A stretch of DNA of 64,000 nt from [Mycobacterium] vasticus (GCF_020181595.1 NZ_CP084028.1:2700212-2764211); one strand, 5' to 3'; numbered from the stretch's first letter, positions 19,794-30,300 are shown. A program made the numbers and translations. The notes: generated by a model from the letters alone, not told the origin.

Positions 19794-20765
19794 TCAGCCG
19801 GCGTTGCGCGCCAGGTTGATCGCGTAGTCGCTGACGAAGTGCCCGGCGGCGGGTTCCCCTGCGCCGCAACTGCCGTCGGACTCCCCCACCCGCTTGACCC
19901 ACAGGTAGGCGTCGGCGTGCTGTCCGGCGGTGTCGGTGGTGGGCGGCGTGCCCAGGGCCCGGCCGCTGGGGTTGCACCAGCTGAACGGGTCGCCTTCGGC
20001 CGGACCGACACCGTTGCGGGAGGTGTCGATGACGTAGTGCGCTCCGCCCGTCATACCCGAGATCTCTTCGCCGTAACCGGTTTCCTCTTCAGTGGTGAAG
20101 TAGTTCGTCGAGTTGAGGCTGAAGCCCCGGGCGCGGCCCACGCCGGCCTGGTTGAGCCGGTTTGCCATCTCGCCGGCACTCACCCAGCGGGAGTGTCCTG
20201 CGTCGACGTAGACCGCGGTGGCCGGGTTGCGGCTCAGCGTGTCCACGGCGTAGCTGATCAGATCGAAGCGCTCCTGGCGCGCGTCACCGGAGAGGCAGTC
20301 GGCCATCGCCAGCGCGTCGGGCTCGAGGATGATCGCGGCCGGGTTGCCGCCGATTCCGTCGGCGACGCCGTCGACCCAGGCGCGGTAGGACGCGCCTGAG
20401 GAGAATCCGCCGGCGGCGTAGCTGCCGCAGTCCCGATGCGGGATCGCGTAGAGCACCAGCACCGGCGTGGCCCCGGCCGCAGCCGCCGCACCGGTGTGGC
20501 GGGCCACGGTCGCACCGACCGAGCCGGGCGAGAAGGCCTGGTCAAGCCAGTAGGCCTGGGGGGTGTTGGCTACCCGAGCCAGTTCGGCGCTGTCCGGCTG
20601 CGCGCTGGAGGCATGCATCGCCTTCGAGATCGGGTCGACATAGAACGGCCTACCGGCCAGCGGGTTGTCCCCGTCGGCCTGGGCCGGACTCGCGCCGGCC
20701 AGTGCGGCAACAGCCAAAAGCGGGGTAAGGCAGCGCGCAACAGCGCCAAAGAGTGTGGGGGTCAC
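19794..20765 (-). CDS. Secreted glycoside hydrolase family 6 (endoglucanase-like)
   Basis: 323 aa. Signal peptide 1-30 (Leu/Ala core, PAQA cleavage). The mature part follows the GH6 cellulase plan: PFYVDP, PVLVLYAIPHRDCGSYAAGG, then ILEPDALA with the general-acid Asp, YVDAGHSRW, GFSLNSTNYF and a C-terminal DAYLWVKRVGESDG. Mycobacteria encode such enzymes (for example Rv0062); the natural substrate could be cellulose in the environment or the cell's own glucan. No cellulose-binding module is present. GTG start at 20763-20765. It converges with the oxygenase gene, 7 bp apart. Confidence 0.92.
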   Translation of the reverse strand: MTPTLFGAVARCLTPLLAVAALAGASPAQADGDNPLAGRPFYVDPISKAMHASSAQPDSAELARVANTPQAYWLDQAFSPGSVGATVARHTGAAAAAGATPVLVLYAIPHRDCGSYAAGGFSSGASYRAWVDGVADGIGGNPAAIILEPDALAMADCLSGDARQERFDLISYAVDTLSRNPATAVYVDAGHSRWVSAGEMANRLNQAGVGRARGFSLNSTNYFTTEEETGYGEEISGMTGGAHYVIDTSRNGVGPAEGDPFSWCNPSGRALGTPPTTDTAGQHADAYLWVKRVGESDGSCGAGEPAAGHFVSDYAINLARNAG

Positions 20766-20827
20766 AGGGAAAAATTACCTTACGATCGCCGCGAGGTCAC
20801 AGGACGGTCACGATCGGCGCATTTCGC

Positions 20828-22075
20828 TCAGCCCAGCAACGCGTCGACAAACGCCTCCGGCTCGAACGGGGCCAGGTCGTCGGGCCCCTCGCCGAGGCCC
20901 ACCAGCTTGACCGGAACGCCCAGCTCCTGCTGCACCCGGAACACGATCCCGCCCTTGGCGGTGCCGTCGAGTTTGGTCAGCACCACCCCGGTGATGTCGA
21001 CGACGTCGGCGAACACCCGGGCCTGGGCCAGCCCGTTCTGTCCGATGGTGGCGTCGAGCACCAGCAGCACCTCATCGACGGCTGCGCGCTTGGTGACCAC
21101 CCGTTTGACCTTGCCGAGTTCGTCCATCAGCCCGGTCTTGGTGTGCAGCCGTCCGGCGGTGTCCACGACGACGACATCGGCACCGGATCGCACACCGGTG
21201 TCGACGGCGTCGAACGCCACCGAGGCCGGGTCCGCCCCCTCGGGGCCGCGCACCACCTCCGCGCCGACGCGCGCCGCCCAGGTCTGCAACTGGTCGGCGG
21301 CGGCGGCCCGGAACGTGTCGGCGGCGCCGAGCACCACCCGCCGGCCGTCGGCCACCAGCACCCGGGCCAGTTTGCCGACCGTGGTGGTCTTGCCGGTGCC
21401 GTTGACCCCCACCACCAGCAGCACCGAGGGATGGTCGTCATGCGGCAGCGCCCTGATCGCGCGGTCCAGGCCGGGCTGCAGCTCACCGATCAGCACGTCA
21501 CGCAGCACGGCGCGGGCCTCGGCTTCGGTGCGCACCTGACCACCGGCCAGCCGTTCCCGCAGCTGGGTGACCACCGACTCGGTGACGACGGGCCCCAGGT
21601 CGGCGACCAGCAGGGTGTCCTCGATGTCCTGCCAGGAGTCGTCGTCGAGATCGCCACCGCCGAGCAGCCCGAGCACGCTGCGCCCCAATGCATTCTGCGA
21701 TTTGGCCAACCGGCCGCGCAGGCGCTGCATCCGGCCGTCCACCGGCTCGATGTCCGGTTTGATGTCCGGTTCGACCGCCGGCTCGCCCACGGCCTCGACC
21801 GGCGCGTCGGGCAGTGCGACATCGGTGATGGTGCGCCGGGGGGCATCGCGCGGCACGGTCGCGTCGTCGCCGACGACCGGGGTCTCGGTTCGGCTGAACT
21901 CGATCCCCGAGGACGCCGCATAGCCGCCCGAGCGGTCCAGACTCTCGCGCCCGGGCGCGGACAGGCTGATGCGCCGCCGGCGTTGGCGCACCAGGCCGAA
22001 GACCAGTGCGGCGACGACGATGAGCGCGGCGGCGACCGCGAGGGCAATCCAGAGACCGTCAGACACGAGCGCCAT
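20828..22075 (-). CDS. ftsY: Signal recognition particle receptor FtsY
   Basis: 415 aa. An N-terminal transmembrane helix (about 8-30, Ala/Val/Leu-rich, then RQRRRR) anchors it to the membrane. An acidic/proline-rich linker follows, then the NG GTPase core with P-loop GVNGTGKT (223-230), DTFRAAA, DTAGRLHT and TKLDGTAKGG. It docks Ffh-bound ribosomes for membrane insertion. Direct anchoring by a helix is usual for actinobacterial FtsY. It lies 34 bp downstream of smc. Confidence 0.97.
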   Translation of the reverse strand: MALVSDGLWIALAVAAALIVVAALVFGLVRQRRRRISLSAPGRESLDRSGGYAASSGIEFSRTETPVVGDDATVPRDAPRRTITDVALPDAPVEAVGEPAVEPDIKPDIEPVDGRMQRLRGRLAKSQNALGRSVLGLLGGGDLDDDSWQDIEDTLLVADLGPVVTESVVTQLRERLAGGQVRTEAEARAVLRDVLIGELQPGLDRAIRALPHDDHPSVLLVVGVNGTGKTTTVGKLARVLVADGRRVVLGAADTFRAAAADQLQTWAARVGAEVVRGPEGADPASVAFDAVDTGVRSGADVVVVDTAGRLHTKTGLMDELGKVKRVVTKRAAVDEVLLVLDATIGQNGLAQARVFADVVDITGVVLTKLDGTAKGGIVFRVQQELGVPVKLVGLGEGPDDLAPFEPEAFVDALLG

Positions 22076-22109
22076 TGTTTCAGGGGCGTGGCGGGCAGCG
22101 GTGGACAGG

Positions 22110-25100
22110 CTAGCTCGGGCTGGCGACCAGCTCTTCGCCGCGGATGCGCTGCGAGATCACCGCGGTGATCCCGTCGCCCTGCATGGTCACGCCATACAGC
22201 GCGTCGGCGACCTCCATGGTCGGCTTCTGATGGGTGATGACGATCAGCTGCGAGCGGGCCCGCAGCATCTCGAACAGCGCCAGCAGACGGCGCAGGTTGG
22301 TGTCATCGAGAGCCGCCTCGACCTCGTCCATGATGTAGAACGGCGACGGGCGGGCCCGGAAGATCGCCACCAGCATGGCGATCGCGGTCAGTGACTTCTC
22401 GCCGCCGGAGAGCAGCGAGAGCCGTTTGACCTTCTTGCCGGGCGGGCGGGCTTCGACGTCGACGCCGGTGGTCAGCATGTCGCCGGGGTCGGTCAACAGC
22501 AGCCGGCCCTCCCCGCCGGGGAACAACGCCGCGAACACCTCGGTGAACTCGCGTTCCACATCGGCGTAGGCGTCGGTGAACACCTGCAGGATGCGTGCGT
22601 CGACCTCGGACACCACGTCGAGCAGGTCTTTGCGGGCCGCCTTGACGTCTTCGAGCTGGGTGGACAGGAAGTTGTAGCGCTCTTCGAGTGCGGCGAACTC
22701 CTCCAGTGCCAGCGGGTTGACCCGGCCCAGCTCGGCCAGTTCACGTTCGGCGCGCTTGGCCCGGCGTTCCTGGGTGGGCCGGTCGAACGCCATGGGAGCC
22801 GGCGCGGTGACCTGCTCGCCGCGCTCACGGGCCTGCTCGAACTCTTCCATCTCCAACTCGGTGGGCGGCAGAGCGACGTCGGGGCCGTATTCGGCGATCA
22901 GGTCCGCCGAGCTCATCCCGAACTGTTCGAGCACGTTCTGTTCGAGCTGCTCGATCCGCAGCGATGCCTGGGCCTTGGCGACCTCGTCGCGGTGCAGCGA
23001 TTCGGTGAGCGCGGTGATGCGGGTGCTCAGGGAGTTCACCTCGTCGCGCACGGCGGCCATCGCGGCGGACCGGTGCTGGCGTTCGCCGGCCAGCGCATCT
23101 CGGCTGCGCGAGGCCGCGGCCACCACCAGTTGCAGGCGCTGAGCCAAGGTGACACCGGCCTCGGCCACCGCAGCCGACGTGGCGGCGGCACGCGCGCGGG
23201 CGGCGCGGGCCTGCTCGGCGCGCACTCGGGCCTCCCGTTCGGCCGCCGCGGCCCGGCGCAGTGAATCTGCTTTCCCCCGAACGGCATTGGCGCGTTCCTC
23301 GGCGGTACGCACGGCCAGCCGCGCCTCCACCTCGATGCTGCGGGCCGCCTCGGCCGCCGCGGCGATCTGCTGGCGATCCACCGGCTCGACGGCGTCTGCA
23401 GGCTGATCCTGTTCGGCATTGCGCAGCCGGAACTCCAGCTCGCCGAGTTCGGTGACGGTCTGCGCCCGGCCGGCCTCCAGCTCTTCGCGCTCGCGCAGGC
23501 GGCGGTGCCATTCGGCCTCAGCGGCGCGGGCCTCCTGCCCGAGACGGCCCAACTGCTCGTGGGTTGCGGCGATGGCGGCGTCGGACTCGTTGAGCGCGGC
23601 CAGTGCCTGCTCGGCGGCGTCCTGGCGGGCGGCCTGCTCGGTCAGCGCACCGGAGAGAGCCGCACCCAGTTCCCCGGCCTGCGTCTCGGCGCCGGCCAGC
23701 TCGGCGCGCGCCTTGTCGATCTCGCTGTTGATCTCCAGAGTGGACGGCTTGCGGTCCGAACCGCCGCTGACCCAACCGGCGCCCACAAGATCACCGTCGA
23801 CGGTCACCGCGCGCACTCCCGGACGGGCGGCCACCAGTTCCAGCGCAGCCGGCAGGTCGGCGACCACCGCCACCGACGCCAGCATCGCCGTCATCGCGCC
23901 GCGCAGCCGATCCGGCGCCTCGATCAGCTCCAGGGCCCACCGGGCCCCGTCGGGCAGCCCGCCGGCGTGTTCGGGGGGCGTCTGGATCGGCCAGTCCCCC
24001 AGCACGATCGCGGCCCGGCCCCCGTCGGCGGTCTTGAGTGCGGTCAACGCCGAACGGGCCGCACCGGCATTCTCGGCGGCCAGCGCGTCGGCGGCCGATC
24101 CCAGCACCGCGGCCAGCGCCGACTCGTAACCGGAGCGGACCTTGACCAGCTTGGCGATCGACCCGAACAGCCCTGAACCGCTGTGGTTCGCCGTGAGCCA
24201 GGCGGCACCGTCGCGGCGTTCCAGCCCCATCGACAGCGCGTCGATACGGGCCTGCAGCGATGCCACCTGACGTTCGGCGCCGCGTTCACCGGCCTGCAGC
24301 TCGGCCACCCGCTGATCGGCGAGAACCTGCGCGGCCACCGTGCGTTCGTGGTGTTCATCCAGGCCGACCTCACCCTGGTCGAGTTCGGAGACCCGACCCT
24401 GCACCGTCTCGAACTCCGCCTGGGCGGTCTGGGCGCGCTCGGCGGCCTCCTCGATGCGCTGGCTCAGCTGCCCGACGTGGACGTCGATCGACTCGACTCG
24501 CGCCCGGATGGTCTCCACCTGGCCGGTGAGGCGGGCCAGACCCTCGCGCCGGTCGGCCTCGGCGCGGACCGCGGCCAGGTGCGCCTTCTCCGCCTCGGTG
24601 CTGCGACGCTCCCGTTCGGCCAGCTCCGCGCGGGCCGCCTCCAGCCGGGTGCCGGCCTCGGTGAGCTCGGCCAGCAGCTGCTGTTCGGCGGCGGCCACCT
24701 GTTCGGCTTCGGCCTCCAGCGCCTCGGGGTCGACGCCACCTGTGCTGATCGGCTCCTCATCGAGATGCTGGGCACGTTCGCTGGCGATACGCACGGTGGC
24801 ACTGACCCGCTCGGCCAGCGCTGATAGCGAGAACCAGGTCTGCTGGGCGGCTTCGGCACGGTGCGTGAGCGTGGCGACAGCAGATTCGTGAGTGGTCAGC
24901 TCGTCGGCGGCCACCGTCAGGCGTTCGGTGATCTGGTCGTGTTCGCGGCGCAGTGTCGCCTCGGCGTTGCCGGCCCCGGCGAACTCGGCCTGCCGGGACA
25001 CCAGGTCATCGGCGGTCAGCCGCAGCCGCGCGTCACGCAGGTCGGCCTGGATGGTCGCGGCGCGGCGCGCCACCTCGGCCTGGCGACCCAGCGGCTTGAG

Positions 25101-25703
25101 CTGGCGGCGAAGCTCGGTCGTCAGGTCGGTCAGCCGAGCCAGGTTGGCCGACATGGCGTCGAGCTTGCGCACCGCCTTTTCCTTGCGCTTGCGGTGCTTG
25201 AGCACGCCCGCGGCCTCTTCGATGAACGCCCGCCGGTCTTCGGGCCGCGACTCCAGGATCTGCGCCAGCCGACCCTGGCCGACGATGACGTGCATCTCGC
25301 GGCCGATACCGGAGTCGCTCAGCAGCTCCTGGACGTCCATCAGGCGGCAGCCGGCGCCGTTGATCTCGTATTCGCTGGCACCGTCGCGGAACATCCGCCG
25401 GGTGATCGAGACCTCGGCGTACTCGATCGGCAGCGCGTTGTCGGAGTTGTCGATGGTGACGGTGACCTCGGCACGGCCCAGCGGCGCACGCGAGGAGGTG
25501 CCGGCGAAGATGACGTCTTCCATCTTCCCGCCGCGCAGCGTCTTGGCGCTGTGCTCACCCATCACCCAGGCCAGCGCGTCGACCACGTTGGACTTGCCCG
25601 AACCATTGGGTCCGACCACCGCGGTGATGCCAGGTTCGAAGCGCAGAGTCGTGGGCGCGGCGAAGGACTTGAAGCCCTTCAGCGTCAGACTCTTGAGGTG
25701 CAC
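22110..25703 (-). CDS. smc: Chromosome partition protein SMC
   Basis: 1197 aa condensin ATPase for chromosome organisation. N-terminal ATPase half with Walker [10 protein letters not shown] (31-39); long Ala/Glu/Arg-rich coiled coils (about 165-500 and 660-1000); a hinge around 510-650 with the conserved glycines ([14 protein letters not shown]); and the C-terminal half with signature [11 protein letters not shown] and Walker [16 protein letters not shown] start at 25701-25703, because [13 protein letters not shown] is the conserved SMC start. Neighbours ftsY and acyP match the M. tuberculosis order. Confidence 0.97.
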   Translation of the reverse strand: MHLKSLTLKGFKSFAAPTTLRFEPGITAVVGPNGSGKSNVVDALAWVMGEHSAKTLRGGKMEDVIFAGTSSRAPLGRAEVTVTIDNSDNALPIEYAEVSITRRMFRDGASEYEINGAGCRLMDVQELLSDSGIGREMHVIVGQGRLAQILESRPEDRRAFIEEAAGVLKHRKRKEKAVRKLDAMSANLARLTDLTTELRRQLKPLGRQAEVARRAATIQADLRDARLRLTADDLVSRQAEFAGAGNAEATLRREHDQITERLTVAADELTTHESAVATLTHRAEAAQQTWFSLSALAERVSATVRIASERAQHLDEEPISTGGVDPEALEAEAEQVAAAEQQLLAELTEAGTRLEAARAELAERERRSTEAEKAHLAAVRAEADRREGLARLTGQVETIRARVESIDVHVGQLSQRIEEAAERAQTAQAEFETVQGRVSELDQGEVGLDEHHERTVAAQVLADQRVAELQAGERGAERQVASLQARIDALSMGLERRDGAAWLTANHSGSGLFGSIAKLVKVRSGYESALAAVLGSAADALAAENAGAARSALTALKTADGGRAAIVLGDWPIQTPPEHAGGLPDGARWALELIEAPDRLRGAMTAMLASVAVVADLPAALELVAARPGVRAVTVDGDLVGAGWVSGGSDRKPSTLEINSEIDKARAELAGAETQAGELGAALSGALTEQAARQDAAEQALAALNESDAAIAATHEQLGRLGQEARAAEAEWHRRLREREELEAGRAQTVTELGELEFRLRNAEQDQPADAVEPVDRQQIAAAAEAARSIEVEARLAVRTAEERANAVRGKADSLRRAAAAEREARVRAEQARAARARAAATSAAVAEAGVTLAQRLQLVVAAASRSRDALAGERQHRSAAMAAVRDEVNSLSTRITALTESLHRDEVAKAQASLRIEQLEQNVLEQFGMSSADLIAEYGPDVALPPTELEMEEFEQARERGEQVTAPAPMAFDRPTQERRAKRAERELAELGRVNPLALEEFAALEERYNFLSTQLEDVKAARKDLLDVVSEVDARILQVFTDAYADVEREFTEVFAALFPGGEGRLLLTDPGDMLTTGVDVEARPPGKKVKRLSLLSGGEKSLTAIAMLVAIFRARPSPFYIMDEVEAALDDTNLRRLLALFEMLRARSQLIVITHQKPTMEVADALYGVTMQGDGITAVISQRIRGEELVASPS

Positions 25704-25722
25704 GGGGTGTGAGACTACCGGT

Positions 25723-25998
25723 CTAGCGTTCGGCGAACCCGTCGATCGGGTCCCCGACGGCCATCCAGTCCGCGACCACGGTGTCCACCCGGCCCGGTGT
25801 GGCGCCGCCTTGCAGCAGATCCAGCAGACGCCGGCAGTCCTCGCGGGGGCCCTGCGCGACGACCTGGACGCGGCCGTCCGGGCGGTTCGCGGCGTATCCG
25901 GTCAGTCCCAACTCCAGCGCGCGCGAGCGGGTCCACCAGCGAAAACCGACCCCCTGGACGTGACCGTGCACCCACGCCGTCAGCCGAACGTCAGTCAC
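25723..25998 (-). CDS. acyP: Acylphosphatase
   Basis: 91 aa. Catalytic motif [13 protein letters not shown], with the phosphate-binding Arg at residue 20, and the second motif [13 protein letters not shown] with the catalytic Asn. Hydrolyses acyl phosphates such as carbamoyl phosphate. GTG start at 25996-25998 overlaps the OsmC stop by 8 bp; it lies just before smc as in other mycobacteria. Confidence 0.96.
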   Translation of the reverse strand: MTDVRLTAWVHGHVQGVGFRWWTRSRALELGLTGYAANRPDGRVQVVAQGPREDCRRLLDLLQGGATPGRVDTVVADWMAVGDPIDGFAER

Positions 25999-26401
25999 GT
26001 TGGGCGATCTCGAACCGCACCTCGGTGCCGGACTTGAGCGTGCGGCCCACGGTGCAGACCTGGTCGACGGCGCGATGCACCACGGTCAGCAGGCGTTGCC
26101 TCTCGGCGTCGTCCAGGCCGGACAGGTCCAGCTCCAGGGTCTCCTCCAGCAGTGGGTAGCGCTCCTGCTCCCGGTCGGCGGGACCGGAGACCTGGATCGT
26201 CGCCGGGTAGTCGTCACCGAGCCGGCGCGCCAGCGGGGCGTCGCTGGACATGCCGCTGCAGGCCGCCAGGGCGATCTTGAGCAGTTCCCCGGGGGTGAAC
26301 ACGCCGTCGACGTCCTCGCTGCCGATGAGCACCTGCGCGCCCCGGGAACTGCGCCCGGTGTAGCGACGGGTTCCGGTGCGTTCCACCCACAACTTCGTCA
26401 T
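25991..26401 (-). CDS. OsmC-family peroxiredoxin-like protein
   Basis: 136 aa. OsmC/Ohr fold with the two conserved redox cysteines visible in [10 protein letters not shown] and [11 protein letters not shown]. These proteins reduce organic hydroperoxides or bind thiol compounds. ATG at 26399-26401 was chosen ([10 protein letters not shown]); a longer opening to 26428 has no sensible N-terminus. Matches the place of Rv2923c. Divergent from the PIG-L deacetylase, 38 bp apart. Confidence 0.93.
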   Translation of the reverse strand: MTKLWVERTGTRRYTGRSSRGAQVLIGSEDVDGVFTPGELLKIALAACSGMSSDAPLARRLGDDYPATIQVSGPADREQERYPLLEETLELDLSGLDDAERQRLLTVVHRAVDQVCTVGRTLKSGTEVRFEIAQRD

Positions 26402-26439
26402 GGGGATATCTTGGCAGCCGCCGGGCATACTGGGCGGTC

Positions 26440-27216
26440 ATGGCCACTGTCGTCGCTTTCCACGCCCATCCGGACGACGAAGTGGTGCTGACCGGGGGAA
26501 CCCTGGCTCGGGCGGTCGCCCAGGGGCACCGGGTGGTGCTCGTGGTGGCCACCGACGGCCGCGTCCACAACGAGGACGACGACGTGCGACTCGAGGAATT
26601 ACGGGTCAGCGCAGACGCTCTCGGGGTGCATCGGGTCGAGCACCTCGGTTATGCCGACAGCGGCTACGGTGCGCGGTTCTATCCCGACCCGCCGGGCCGG
26701 GTCCGCTTCGCCCGCACCGATGTCGAGGAGGCCGCACAGCGGTTGGCCGCGATCCTGCGCGACGAGAGCGCCGATCTGCTCCTCAGCTACCAGGCCAACG
26801 GCGGCTACGGCCATCGCGATCATGTGCAGGTGCATCACGTCGGCAAGCGGGCCGCCGAACTCGCGGGCACACCGCGGATTTTGGAGGCGACCATGCCGCG
26901 GGAGATGCTGATCCGGATCAGCAGGGTCGCGCGGGCGCTGCGACTGCCGGCGCCGTATGAGCCCGAGATACTGCCGACCGCCTACACGCCGGGGTCCGCA
27001 ATCACCCACCGCATCAACGTGTTCCGGTACGGTCGGCAGAAGCGGGATGCGTTCGCCGCGCATCGCTCGCAGGTCGGAAACAACCGAGTGGCGGCGGTGT
27101 TGTTCGGCACGCTGTCGTGGCTGCCCCCGCAGATGGTCGGTGCGTTCTTGGGCCGGGAGTGGTTCGTCGATCCGGCGCTGCCGCCGGGGCGGGTGTGCGG
27201 CGACATCTTCGAATGA
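26440..27216 (+). CDS. PIG-L family zinc deacetylase (LmbE-like)
   Basis: 258 aa. The zinc and catalytic motif HPDDE is at 10-14 and the second metal ligand region GHRDHVQVH at 124-132. The family removes acetyl groups from N-acetylglucosamine-type sugars; MshB and Mca of mycothiol metabolism belong to it, but the C-terminal half here does not follow MshB, so the substrate is open. It is an accessory gene inserted between OsmC and mutM compared with M. tuberculosis. A 22-bp tandem repeat lies just after the stop. Confidence 0.9.
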   Translation: MATVVAFHAHPDDEVVLTGGTLARAVAQGHRVVLVVATDGRVHNEDDDVRLEELRVSADALGVHRVEHLGYADSGYGARFYPDPPGRVRFARTDVEEAAQRLAAILRDESADLLLSYQANGGYGHRDHVQVHHVGKRAAELAGTPRILEATMPREMLIRISRVARALRLPAPYEPEILPTAYTPGSAITHRINVFRYGRQKRDAFAAHRSQVGNNRVAAVLFGTLSWLPPQMVGAFLGREWFVDPALPPGRVCGDIFE

Positions 27217-27230
27217 CGCCCAGCTGCGGC

Positions 27231-27326
27231 GAGCGTGCCCGCCATCCATGCCGAGCGTGCCCGCCATCCATGCCGAGCGTGCCCGCCATCCATGCCGAGC
27301 GTGCCCGCCATCCATGCCGAGCGTGC
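27231..27326. repeat. 22-bp tandem repeat, 4.4 copies
   Basis: Four exact copies of a 22-bp unit (GAGCGTGCCCGCCATCCATG + CC) start at 27231, 27253, 27275 and 27297, followed by a partial copy ending at 27326. The array lies 15 bp after the PIG-L stop. All copies are identical, which suggests recent expansion by slippage. Short reading frames through it are repeat translations and not genes. Confidence 0.95.
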
Positions 27327-27378
27327 AGAAGTGTCCACCTCGACCAGGGGTTTTACCGAACATTTCCGCACGCTCGGC
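27316..27378. repeat. Long imperfect hairpin bounded by 11-bp inverted repeat
   Basis: GCCGAGCGTGC (27316-27326) and GCACGCTCGGC (27368-27378) are perfect inverted repeats around a 41-nt loop, between the PIG-L and mutM stops. The left arm is also the last partial unit of the tandem array, so the array looks like a multiplied arm of this element. It could act as a bidirectional terminator or be one copy of a dispersed palindromic element. Confidence 0.75.
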
Positions 27379-27394
27379 GGGGGAAGGGACAGCG

Positions 27395-28231
27395 TCAGCG
27401 TTGGCATTTCGGGCAGTAGTACGACGAGCGGTTCATGAACTTCGCCCGCCGGATGAGCGTTCCGCACCGCCGGCACGGCTCGTCTTCGCGGCCGTAGGCG
27501 TCCAGCGACCGGCTGAAGTAGCCGGACTCACCGTTGACGTTGACATACAGCGAGTCGAACGACGTGCCCCCGACCGCCAGCGCATCGCGCATCACGTCCC
27601 CCGCCGCCCCGAGCAGCGCGCGTAACCGCGGCCGGGACAACGCGTCGGCCATCCGGGTGCCGCGAATCCCGGCCCGCCACAACGCCTCGTCGGCGTAGAT
27701 GTTGCCGATGCCGGACACCACCGTTTGATCCAGCAACTGCCGCTTGATCTCGGAGTGCTTGCGCCGCAGCACGTTCACCACCGATTCGACATCGAAGCAC
27801 GGGTCCAGCGGGTCGCGGGCCAGATGGGCCACCGGCAGCGGCAGCAGACTTCCGTCCACGGTGACCAGATCGGTGAGCTGCCAACCGCCGAACGTTCGCT
27901 GGTCGACGAAGCTGACCTTCGTACCGTCGTCGAGCACCGCGGCGATCCGCAGGTGCCTGTTGTCGGGCAACTCTCCCAGCAGCATCTGCCCGCTCATGCC
28001 CAGATGCACCACCAGGGCCTCGCCGGTACCGAGCAGCAGCCAGAGGTACTTGCCGCGCCGATCGGTGCCGGTGATCTTCGCACCCAGCAGACGGCCGGTC
28101 AGATCGGCGGGGCCGGCCTCATGGCGGCGCACAGCACGCGGGTGATGAACCCGCACACCGGTGATGGTGTGGCCCACCAGGTGGGTGTCCAGGCCACGAC
28201 GCACCACCTCGACCTCGGGAAGCTCCGGCAT
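27395..28231 (-). CDS. mutM: Formamidopyrimidine-DNA glycosylase MutM (Fpg)
   Basis: 278 aa base-excision repair enzyme for 8-oxoguanine and ring-opened purines. N-terminal PELPEVE with catalytic Pro2/Glu3, the conserved Lys in the RRGKYLWL turn, the [11 protein letters not shown] helix-two-turn-helix, and a C-terminal zinc finger C-x2-C...C-x2-C (CRRCG, CPKC). Six bp after rnc, so part of the rnc operon, as in Rv2924c-Rv2925c. Confidence 0.97.
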   Translation of the reverse strand: MPELPEVEVVRRGLDTHLVGHTITGVRVHHPRAVRRHEAGPADLTGRLLGAKITGTDRRGKYLWLLLGTGEALVVHLGMSGQMLLGELPDNRHLRIAAVLDDGTKVSFVDQRTFGGWQLTDLVTVDGSLLPLPVAHLARDPLDPCFDVESVVNVLRRKHSEIKRQLLDQTVVSGIGNIYADEALWRAGIRGTRMADALSRPRLRALLGAAGDVMRDALAVGGTSFDSLYVNVNGESGYFSRSLDAYGREDEPCRRCGTLIRRAKFMNRSSYYCPKCQR

Positions 28232-28237
28232 GCGCTG

Positions 28238-28948
28238 CTACCCGGGCGCGCCGGCGTCCAGCGCGTCCAGCGCCGTCCAGGCCGCGGCCGCCGCCTTCTG
28301 CTCGGCTTCCTTCTTGGACCGGCCGACTCCCGTGCCGTATTCGGTGTCCGCGACGACGACGGTCGCGGTGAACTCCCGATCATGGTCAGGCCCGGTGGAG
28401 CTGACTTGGTAGTTTGGCACGCCGATACCGCGCGCCGCGGTCAGTTCCTGCAGGCTGGTCTTCCAGTCCAGTCCGGCGCCCAGGGTGGCGGCGGTGTTGA
28501 GCAGCGGACCGAACAGTCGCAGGATCACCTCGCGCACCGTGTCGATACCGTGCTGCAGATACACCGCACCGAGCAGCGACTCCATGCTGTCGGCCAGGAT
28601 GCTGGACTTGTCGCCCCCACCGGTGTTGACCTCGCCGCGGCCGAGCAACAGGTGGGCGCCCAGGCCGTCGGCGGTCAGTCCCCGTGCGACATCGGCCAAC
28701 GCCGAGGTGTTGACCACGCTGGAGCGCAGTTTGGCCAGGTCGCCCTCCGGCCGGTCCGGGTGACGGTGAAACAGCTCGTCGGTGATCGTCAGCCCGAGTA
28801 CGGCGTCGCCGAGGAACTCGAGCCGTTCGTTGGTGGGCAGCCCGCCGTGCTCGTAGGCATAGCTGCGGTGGGTGACCGCCAGCGTGAGCAGTTCATCGGT
28901 CAGATCCACGCCCAGTGCATCGAGCACGGCGCGGCGGGGACGGCTCAC
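28238..28948 (-). CDS. rnc: Ribonuclease III
   Basis: 236 aa double-stranded RNA endonuclease that processes rRNA precursors. The signature [13 protein letters not shown] lies at 40-52, with [18 protein letters not shown] as the second catalytic helix; a dsRNA-binding domain ([11 protein letters not shown]...[14 protein letters not shown]) forms the C-terminal third. GTG at 28946-28948 overlaps the stop of the DUF177 gene (GTGA), which fixes the start; the open frame further upstream is only a shadow of that gene. Confidence 0.96.
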   Translation of the reverse strand: MSRPRRAVLDALGVDLTDELLTLAVTHRSYAYEHGGLPTNERLEFLGDAVLGLTITDELFHRHPDRPEGDLAKLRSSVVNTSALADVARGLTADGLGAHLLLGRGEVNTGGGDKSSILADSMESLLGAVYLQHGIDTVREVILRLFGPLLNTAATLGAGLDWKTSLQELTAARGIGVPNYQVSSTGPDHDREFTATVVVADTEYGTGVGRSKKEAEQKAAAAAWTALDALDAGAPG

Positions 28949-29523
28949 CTGTCCCCGTCGTCGTTCGCCGGCGGCCCGGCCAGCTCGGCGAGTTTGGCCC
29001 AGCGCGGGTCGATCTTGTCGTGATGATGTCCCGGCTCCGCCTCTGCCAGCACCACCCCGCAGTCCGGGCACAGCCCCGCACAATCCGGGTCGCACAGCGG
29101 TGACAGTGGCAGCGCCAGACCGATCGCGTCCACGATGGCCTGCTCCAGATCCACCGAGTCGTCGACGACACGGCCGATCTCGTCGTCGTCGGTGGTGGCG
29201 TCGGTTGCGCTGTCGGGATAGGCGAACAGCTCAGTCAGCGTGATCTCGATGTCGCCGGTGATCGGCCGCAGGCACCGCGCGCACTCACCCGCGGTGGGTG
29301 CCGAGACCGAGCCCGTCACCAACACACCTTCGGAGACCGACTCGATCCGCAGATCCAGGTCCACCTCGGCGTCGGCGGGGATCGCCACCAGATCCAGACC
29401 GATGGACGCGGCACTGCAACGCTGCTCGCGAAGCGACAGCATCGATCCGGGGCGCCGGCCCAGCCGGGCGACGTTGACCACGAACGGCGAAGGCCGCTTT
29501 CCTGCGTGCGGGTGTTTCGCCAT
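28945..29523 (-). CDS. DUF177 (YceD-like) protein
   Basis: 192 aa, member of the YceD/DUF177 family found next to rpmF or rnc and linked to large-subunit rRNA. An N-terminal beta region is followed by a cysteine pair C81-x2-C84 and a C-terminal set C144, C148, C152, C155 (CDPDC...CPDC) that could bind zinc. Unlike in many bacteria, no rpmF follows; rnc does, with a 4-bp overlap. Corresponds to Rv2926c. Confidence 0.9.
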   Translation of the reverse strand: MAKHPHAGKRPSPFVVNVARLGRRPGSMLSLREQRCSAASIGLDLVAIPADAEVDLDLRIESVSEGVLVTGSVSAPTAGECARCLRPITGDIEITLTELFAYPDSATDATTDDDEIGRVVDDSVDLEQAIVDAIGLALPLSPLCDPDCAGLCPDCGVVLAEAEPGHHHDKIDPRWAKLAELAGPPANDDGDR

Positions 29524-29562
29524 GGCGCGATTCTACGCAGCGGGCGAGCCCGCGCCTGCCGA

Positions 29563-30300
29563 TCAGCGGGTTGCGTAGTCGTGCGTCCCGGCGGCGGTGC
29601 GCAGTTGGTGGCGCCCGCGGTTGATCGAGCGCAGGGTGCCGTTGAGGAAGTCCTCGAACTCGGCCAGCTTGGCGTCGACGTAGATGTCGCATTCGCCGCG
29701 CATCCGGTCGGACTCGGCGTGGGCGGAGTCGATGAGCCGGGTGGCTTCGGCACGCGCCGAGACCACCACCTCGTTCTGCGCGACCAGCCGCTGCTGCTCC
29801 TTGATGCCCTCCTGCACGGCCTTCTCGTAGGCGGCGTTGCCGTTCTCGACCAACCGGTCGCACTCGGCCTGCGCACGGCTGGTGGCGGTCTCGAATTCGC
29901 GCTTGGCGGTGGCGGTCAGCCGGCCGGCCTCCTCGCGGGCCTCGGTGAGCATCCGCTCGCTGTGTCCGCGGGCTTCGGCCACCATTCGGTCGGCCTGGCC
30001 CTTGGCGTCGGCCAGCAGCCGGTCGGCCTCGGCCCGGGCGTGGCTGACCATCGAGCCGGATTCGGCGGTGGCTGAGGTGACCATCGAGTCCGCGTGCTCC
30101 TTGGCCTCGTTGAGCACCGAGTCGCGGGCGTCGAGCACGTCCTGCGCGTCGTCCAGCTCGCCGGGGATGGCGTCGCGGATGTCATCGATCAACTCGAGGA
30201 CGTCGCCGCGGGGTACCACGCAGCCGGCCGTCATGGGCACGCCACGCGCTTCTTCGACAATGGAGCCCAGCTCGTCAAGGGCTTCAAACACTCGGTACAC
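29563..30300 (-). CDS. sepIVA: SepIVA, DivIVA-like septation/polar growth protein
   Basis: 245 aa. The N-terminal 30 residues (VYRVFEALDELGSIVEEARGVP) are followed by a long heptad-like coiled coil rich in Ala, Glu and Arg (about 55-235). This is the layout of Rv2927c/SepIVA, a DivIVA-domain protein needed for septation and growth in mycobacteria. GTG start at 30298-30300 with GGAGGG upstream. Last core gene before the site where M. tuberculosis carries the PDIM/PGL locus. Confidence 0.93.
   Translation of the reverse strand: MYRVFEALDELGSIVEEARGVPMTAGCVVPRGDVLELIDDIRDAIPGELDDAQDVLDARDSVLNEAKEHADSMVTSATAESGSMVSHARAEADRLLADAKGQADRMVAEARGHSERMLTEAREEAGRLTATAKREFETATSRAQAECDRLVENGNAAYEKAVQEGIKEQQRLVAQNEVVVSARAEATRLIDSAHAESDRMRGECDIYVDAKLAEFEDFLNGTLRSINRGRHQLRTAAGTHDYATR

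Noticed and set aside
22110..25712. Several 200-380 aa plus-strand frames inside smc
   Set aside because: Low stop frequency is expected opposite a GC-rich coiled-coil gene; none has a recognisable domain.
27231..27326. Tandem repeat considered as a CRISPR array
   Set aside because: The units are contiguous with no spacers between them and no cas genes are near.
28949..29095. Longer RNase III starting at 29095
   Set aside because: The extra residues are out-of-frame DUF177 sequence; the GTGA overlap gives the conserved N-terminus.
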